A DNA stretch of 64,000 nucleotides. Source: Sphingomonas sp. (GTDB lineage Bacteria > Pseudomonadota > Alphaproteobacteria > Sphingomonadales > Sphingomonadaceae). Each line of letters starts with the position of its first letter. Position 1 is the stretch's first letter. Positions 59,542-64,000 of this stretch are shown in pieces. The stretch covers positions 116,722 to 180,721 of the forward strand of contig NZ_JAQZBC010000011.1 in the NCBI RefSeq assembly GCF_029239295.1, given 5' to 3'. Position numbers and translations under genes: made by a program. The notes below the pieces were generated by a model. It worked only from the letters and a program-made list of their open reading frames with translations, ran no database searches and had not been told where the DNA came from.

Positions 59542-62500
59542 TCAGAATTGTGAGTGCTCCTGGGGACGATTGCGCTCGAGATCCTCGGCGAGGACGAGAT
59601 AGGCCATCGGATCGCCAGAGCCGAACGCGGGGTCCAGCGTCCCCAGCGGTGCAGCGGCCGGCTCAGCGACCAGCGTGTCGGCCGCCTCGGGATCGGTACC
59701 GCGCAGATAATCTGCGAGTACGGCCTCGATTTCGCCCGGATCCTCCAGCAGCACCAGGTCGCTGAAGTCAGCTTCCTCCCCTGCGCCGGCGAGCACAGCG
59801 TCATTGTCACCCAGGTCGAACGCGTCGAGCACGATCGCCTCCACTGGCGCGCCTTGTGCGGACAGCCCGTCGCCAGGCACATCGATCGTCACGCTCAGCG
59901 TTGCCGTGGCAACCGCACCGTTGGGCTGAACGATCTGGTAGGTGAAGCTGTCAACGAGATCGCTGGCGGAATAGGCAAGGCTGCTGCTGGGCTGATAGAC
60001 GTAATTGCCCGCTTCATCGATCGTCAGCGTTCCGAAGCGCCCGGCGATCTGCGCACCCCCGTCGCTCACCTCGACAAAGCCCCCGCCGCCGTCGACCCGC
60101 AGCGTGACGAACGCTGTGCCGGCGGCATCGTTGGCCAGCAGGCTTCCCTCTGCCGTGCCGGTCGTCGCGACCACGAAGTCATTCAGATACGTGATCGTCT
60201 GACCGACATAGACGCTGGTGTTATAGGCCGTGCCAAGGACGTTCGTCGTCGACACCGTATAATTGTACGTGCCGGCCGGCAGGTCGTTGAGCGTGGTGGT
60301 GACGCCCAAACCCAGCGGCAATCCCGCCACTGCCGTCTGCGACACGGTGCGGACCACGGCATTGGTCGCAGCGTCCGTGACGGTGATGGTGTAGGTCGGC
60401 AGAACCGACAACAGCCCCGTGCGAACCGCCGTGATCGTGACATCGGACACGGTGTTGGCACCGACGGTGAAGCTGTCGCTGCCCGAACGGGTCGCCGGCG
60501 CGATCACCAGACCGAGCGGCGTGTTGAAGCTGAATTCGAGCGCCGACGGTACCGTCGTCTCGACGTTGCGATACGTGACCGTTGCTGTGTCGGTGTCGTT
60601 CGTTGCCACCGGCGCGGCGGGTATGTCCGCGCTGGTGATGGCGATCGACAGCGTGGCGCTTTCCGTTTCACCGTCGCTGGGGTCGAGCAGCGTATAGACG
60701 ATCCGTTCGGTCTGCCCGATCGCGCTGGCCGCGGCCGTCGGCGTGTAGCTGTAGCTGCCGTCGCGATTGATGATCAGGGTGCCGAACGCTCCGTCGACAC
60801 GGGTCCCGTCCGCCGCGACGGCGGTCGTGGCGCCGTTGACTGTGACGCTCGTCACCGCCGTCTGCGGGCTGACGATATCGACTTCGCCACTGGCGCCCGG
60901 ATCGGTGATCACGTTGCCCGTGGCCGTACCCGCCACAATGCCGCCGATCTGCGTGAAGTCGGAATCGACCCCCTCGACGCTCAGGCTGCCGAGTACGCCG
61001 ACACCCAGGGTCCCCTGGAAGGTCAGGAAGGCGCGATATTGCCCGGGGCCATAGGTGCCCGAGGCCACGATATCGCCGCCCAGCAGGCTGAGCTGAAGCA
61101 GCGAGGCGGAACCGTTGCCATCCGCCGCCACCCAGTTGCGGCCATCAAAGCGCTGTACCACGACCGAATAGCCGCTGATTACCCCAAGCGATAACAGCGC
61201 GTCATAGGTGAAGGTCGCGTCGAAGCTGTGGCCCGGATCGACGGTGAAGGCGACCGATGGGGTGCCGAGCACGGCGGCGTCCAGATTGAGCAGGCCGAGC
61301 GATACCAGCGCCACATAATTGGCCGATCCGAAGTCGACGTCGCTGGTCACGGGCAGGAGATCGATCGGCACCGTGTCGGTGTTGTTGAACGCGATGATGT
61401 CGAACGGCGCGATCAGCGGAACGGCGGGCGACTGATTGCCCGCTGCATCCGCAAGCGACACGGACAGGGTAGCCCCGGTGACTTGCGCGCTGGTGAGCGT
61501 GACGCTGAAGCTGCCATCAGCAGCAACGGTGCCGGTCCCCAGCACGGTGTTGCCCGGGCCACGGACCGTGACCGAGGCTCCTGCCTCGCCATTGCCGTTT
61601 ACCGTCGCACCATCGGCGGTGATGGTCACGCCCGTCGGGGCCGGCGGCGGCGTGATGTCGGGTGCGTTTGCCGTGATCGGGGGCGAGATGTTGCCGGTAG
61701 CGTCGGCCTGCGTCGCGCTGAGCGTGCCGCCATTGGCCTGCGGCGGGGTCAACGTCGTCGCATAGGTGCCATCGGCGGCGACGGTCGCGATGCCGACCTG
61801 CGTGCCGTCGGCGGTGCGGACAATGACCGTCGCACCGATCTCGCCGGTGCCACTCACCGCCGTGCCATCACTCGCCACGAGCAAGGTGGGCGCCGCCGGC
61901 GGGGTGATGTCAGGCGCCAGCACCGGTACCGGCGGCGAGACGTTGCCGCTGCCATCCGCCTGCGTGACGTTCAATTGCTCGCCATTGCGCTGCGGCGTGG
62001 TCAGCACCGCCGTATAGCTGCCATCACCCAAGACACTCGCGGTGCCGATGACGGCGCCGGTTGAATCGGTGACCGTGATGGTCGAACCGGCAACGCCGGT
62101 GCCGACCACCGTCAGGCCATCGGGCGTCACGGCGGCCGTCGGTACATCGGGCGCGGTGCCGTCAGGCGCCAATACCGACGTTGGTGCGGACGCATTGCCC
62201 GCGGCATCGCGCTGCGTGACGCTGAGCGTTTCGCCATTGGTCTGCGCGGTCGAAAGCGTCACACTGTAGCTGCCATTGGCGCGCACCACCGCGGTGCCGA
62301 GCACGCCATCCGCGCCGCTGACCGTGACGGTCGCGCCCGGCTCGCCGCGCCCGGTGACTTGCGTCCCGTCGGGCGAGACGCCAGCGCTGGGCGCCCCCGG
62401 AGGCGTGATGTCGGGCGCGCGTACTGGCGTTGCGGGCGAGGCATTGCCGGCGGCGTCCGCGAGCGTGACGCGGACCTGCTCGCCATTCGCCTGCGCAGGC

Positions 62501-64000
62501 GTCAGCGGCACGCTGAAGCTGCCATCCGCGTTGACCGTTCCGCTTCCCAGCGGGGTGCCCGTCGCCGTCGTGACGGTAACGGTCGTGCCCGGCTCGCCGC
62601 TGCCGGTGATAGCCGTGCCGTCGCCGGAGACCGCGGCCTGCGGGGCGAGCGGCGGCGTGATGTCGGGTGCCGGCGCGACGGTGGCGGGAGACGTGTTCCC
62701 GGCAGCATCGGTCTGGACGACGCTGAGCGAGCCGCCATTGGCCTGCGGCGGGGCCAGGACCGCCGACCAGGTGCCATCGGCGGCGACAGTGGTGCTGCCG
62801 ACCTGAACGCCGCCCGCCGTGCGGATGACGATGGCGGCGCCCGGCTCTCCGGTGCCGGTCACGCTGGTGCCGTCGGTCGCTACGGCCACACCCGGCGCAC
62901 CCGGCGCCGTGATATCAGGCGCGAGCGCCGAGGCCGCTGGCGAAGCGTTGCCGGCGACGTCGGTCTGAACGATGCGCACGGTCTCGCCATTCCCCTGCGC
63001 GGGCGTGAGGGTGACAGTGTAGCTGCCGTCCGCCTGAACCACGGCCGAGCCAAGCGGCGCACCGGCCGTGCTCGTGACGGTCACTGTCGCGCCAGCCTCG
63101 CCGCGCCCGATCAGCTGCGTCCCGTCGCCGGAAATCGCGCCGGTCGGCACCGCTGGGGGTGTGATGTCGGGTGCGTTCGCCGTTACCGCCGGCGACCGGT
63201 TGCCGGCCGCATCGGTCTGCGTTGCCGACAGCAGCTCGCCGTTGCGCTGCGGGGGTGACAGCGCGATGGCAAAGCTGCCGTCCGCCGCAACGATGCCCGC
63301 GCCGACGACATCGCCGGCCGCGTTGGTGATGACCAGCCGGGCGTCCGCTTCGCCCAGCCCGGTAGCGATCGTGCCATCGGCGTTGATCGCCAGATTGGGG
63401 GCAGCCGGCGTCACCAGGTCCGGCGCCGTCACGGTGGCGGGCGCAGAGAAGTTGCCCGCCGCGTCTGTCTGTACCGCGCTCAGTACCTGCCCGTTGTTCT
63501 GAACAGGGCTGAGCGTCGCGACGAACGTGCCATTGGCGGCGACGGTTGTGGTGCCTACCACGGTGCCGGCCGCATCGGTGATGCTGAGCCGTGCGCCCGG
63601 CTCGCCCAGGCCTGATGCCGTCGCGCCGTCGGCGCTGATCCCGAGCGTTGGCGCATCCGGCGCCGTCAGGTCCGGGGTCGCCACGGAGATCGAGGGCGAT
63701 ACGTTGCCGGCCGCATCACGCTGCGAGACGAACAATGCTGCACCGTCAATCTGCGCCGGCGTCAGCGGCGTGTTGTAGGTACCGTCGATCTCGACCGTTG
63801 CGACGCCGACGACTCTTCCGTTCTCATCGATGATAGTCACCGTCGCGCCGGGTTCGCCAGTGCCGGTGACACTGGCGCCGTCGGGTGCGACGGTGGCAGC
63901 GGGCGCTCCGGGCGCCGTGAAGTCAGGCGCGGTCAGGGTGATCGCGGGGGAGACGTTGTTGGCGGCATCGGCCTGAGTGACCGTCAGCGCTTCGCCATTG
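59542..64000 (-). CDS. Giant type I secreted repeat adhesin (BapA/LapA-like), C-terminal part
   Basis: The frame is open from the right edge (first full codon at 63999) to a stop at 59542, giving about 1486 visible residues; the N terminus is outside. From 63930 to 61411 there are ten Ig-like repeats of about 84 residues. Next is a unique region starting FDIIAFNNTDTVPIDLLPVTSD, then VCBS-like domains (RVDGAFGTLIINRDGSYSYTP and AGRFGTLTIDEAGNYVYQP). The acidic tail (LDAFDLGDNDAVLAGAGEE) carries the uncleaved type I secretion signal. No RTX nonapeptide array is visible. The next three genes supply its exporter, so it is probably the biofilm adhesin of this locus. Confidence 0.88.
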   Translation of the reverse strand, partial: NGEALTVTQADAANNVSPAITLTAPDFTAPGAPAATVAPDGASVTGTGEPGATVTIIDENGRVVGVATVEIDGTYNTPLTPAQIDGAALFVSQRDAAGNVSPSISVATPDLTAPDAPTLGISADGATASGLGEPGARLSITDAAGTVVGTTTVAANGTFVATLSPVQNNGQVLSAVQTDAAGNFSAPATVTAPDLVTPAAPNLAINADGTIATGLGEADARLVITNAAGDVVGAGIVAADGSFAIALSPPQRNGELLSATQTDAAGNRSPAVTANAPDITPPAVPTGAISGDGTQLIGRGEAGATVTVTSTAGAPLGSAVVQADGSYTVTLTPAQGNGETVRIVQTDVAGNASPAASALAPDITAPGAPGVAVATDGTSVTGTGEPGAAIVIRTAGGVQVGSTTVAADGTWSAVLAPPQANGGSLSVVQTDAAGNTSPATVAPAPDITPPLAPQAAVSGDGTAITGSGEPGTTVTVTTATGTPLGSGTVNADGSFSVPLTPAQANGEQVRVTLADAAGNASPATPVRAPDITPPGAPSAGVSPDGTQVTGRGEPGATVTVSGADGVLGTAVVRANGSYSVTLSTAQTNGETLSVTQRDAAGNASAPTSVLAPDGTAPDVPTAAVTPDGLTVVGTGVAGSTITVTDSTGAVIGTASVLGDGSYTAVLTTPQRNGEQLNVTQADGSGNVSPPVPVLAPDITPPAAPTLLVASDGTAVSGTGEIGATVIVRTADGTQVGIATVAADGTYATTLTPPQANGGTLSATQADATGNISPPITANAPDITPPPAPTGVTITADGATVNGNGEAGASVTVRGPGNTVLGTGTVAADGSFSVTLTSAQVTGATLSVSLADAAGNQSPAVPLIAPFDIIAFNNTDTVPIDLLPVTSDVDFGSANYVALVSLGLLNLDAAVLGTPSVAFTVDPGHSFDATFTYDALLSLGVISGYSVVVQRFDGRNWVAADGNGSASLLQLSLLGGDIVASGTYGPGQYRAFLTFQGTLGVGVLGSLSVEGVDSDFTQIGGIVAGTATGNVITDPGASGEVDIVSPQTAVTSVTVNGATTAVAADGTRVDGAFGTLIINRDGSYSYTPTAAASAIGQTERIVYTLLDPSDGETESATLSIAITSADIPAAPVATNDTDTATVTYRNVETTVPSALEFSFNTPLGLVIAPATRSGSDSFTVGANTVSDVTITAVRTGLLSVLPTYTITVTDAATNAVVRTVSQTAVAGLPLGLGVTTTLNDLPAGTYNYTVSTTNVLGTAYNTSVYVGQTITYLNDFVVATTGTAEGSLLANDAAGTAFVTLRVDGGGGFVEVSDGGAQIAGRFGTLTIDEAGNYVYQPSSSLAYSASDLVDSFTYQIVQPNGAVATATLSVTIDVPGDGLSAQGAPVEAIVLDAFDLGDNDAVLAGAGEEADFSDLVLLEDPGEIEAVLADYLRGTDPEAADTLVAEPAAAPLGTLDPAFGSGDPMAYLVLAEDLERNRPQEHSQF
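61411..63930 (-). repeat. Ten tandem 252-base repeats encoding Ig-like domains
   Basis: Each unit begins near APDITPPxAP, carries GTGEPGATVTV, VxADGSYSVTLTPAQ NGE and TQxDAAGNxSP, and is 83 to 85 residues long; ten units fill exactly 2520 bases. Units match well in protein but differ in DNA. An eleventh partial unit runs off the right edge. This is the Big_6-like pattern of BapA proteins. Confidence 0.85.

Noticed and set aside
59554..61194. 546-codon plus-strand frame opposite the adhesin
   Set aside because: It mirrors the adhesin repeats and unique region in antisense; composition is Arg/Gly-rich with no motif.
61411..64000. Regularly spaced repeats that might suggest a CRISPR array
   Set aside because: The period is 252 bases, the frame is open throughout, and repeats are conserved as protein rather than DNA.
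1..64000. tRNA, rRNA, insertion sequence or prophage
   Set aside because: No cloverleaf, rRNA-like block, transposase, integrase or terminal repeats were seen; short RNAs cannot be excluded by eye.

Overview
The window looks like chromosomal DNA of a GC-rich alphaproteobacterium, most likely a Sphingomonas-type member of the Sphingomonadaceae. This is inferred from many TonB-dependent receptors with sphingomonad-style plug sequences, a BapA/LapA-type type I secreted adhesin, a secreted catalase paired with an ankyrin protein, and GTG/TTG starts with ATGA gene overlaps. No rRNA, tRNA, CRISPR array, insertion sequence or phage gene was found by reading.

Layout. 1-6.1 kb: end of a TerC-like gene, a UPF0114 membrane protein, a periplasmic catalase/ankyrin pair, a decayed acyl-CoA synthetase overlapping an intact amidohydrolase, and phosphatidylserine decarboxylase. 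6.1-18.8 kb: an apparent catabolic island with a GPH symporter, a large TonB-dependent receptor, a tandem TetR regulator, an SDR, a Baeyer-Villiger-type monooxygenase, a serine beta-lactamase-fold esterase, a CoA ligase and a Bcr/CflA transporter. The enzymes form a plausible route: alcohol to ketone, to ester or lactone, to acid, to acyl-CoA. 19-29.3 kb: another TonB receptor, aquaporin Z, a siderophore receptor divergent from three PepSY-associated genes around a candidate Fur box, a small beta-barrel protein, and conserved small proteins (DUF4262, DUF695). 29.3-29.8 kb is a gene graveyard in which the start of sqdB is joined to the end of an outer-membrane protein gene.

30.1-42.4 kb is a tightly overlapped respiratory nitrate reductase operon (fused NarK, narGHJI, a parvulin, two small unknown genes) followed by an alginate-export-type porin. 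42.5-48.3 kb, on the minus strand, holds an RraB-like gene and an alpha-type (CS1/CFA-like) chaperone-usher fimbrial operon. 48.4-54.1 kb carries a P-loop kinase-like gene, two secreted or membrane proteins, and a four-gene overlapping cluster (GT2 glycosyltransferase, acyl-CoA-dehydrogenase-like protein, PIG-L deacetylase, NodS-like methyltransferase) that probably makes or modifies an unidentified amino-sugar product. 54.2-64 kb has a MarR regulator and a minus-strand type I secretion operon: a giant adhesin with ten 84-residue Ig-like repeats (running off the window), TolC, an ABC exporter and an HlyD adaptor.

The leads I rate highest are the Baeyer-Villiger catabolic island, the GT2/ACAD/PIG-L/NodS cluster, the alpha-fimbrial operon, and the two gene-fusion scars. 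All functions are assigned from motif recognition; no database search was run.
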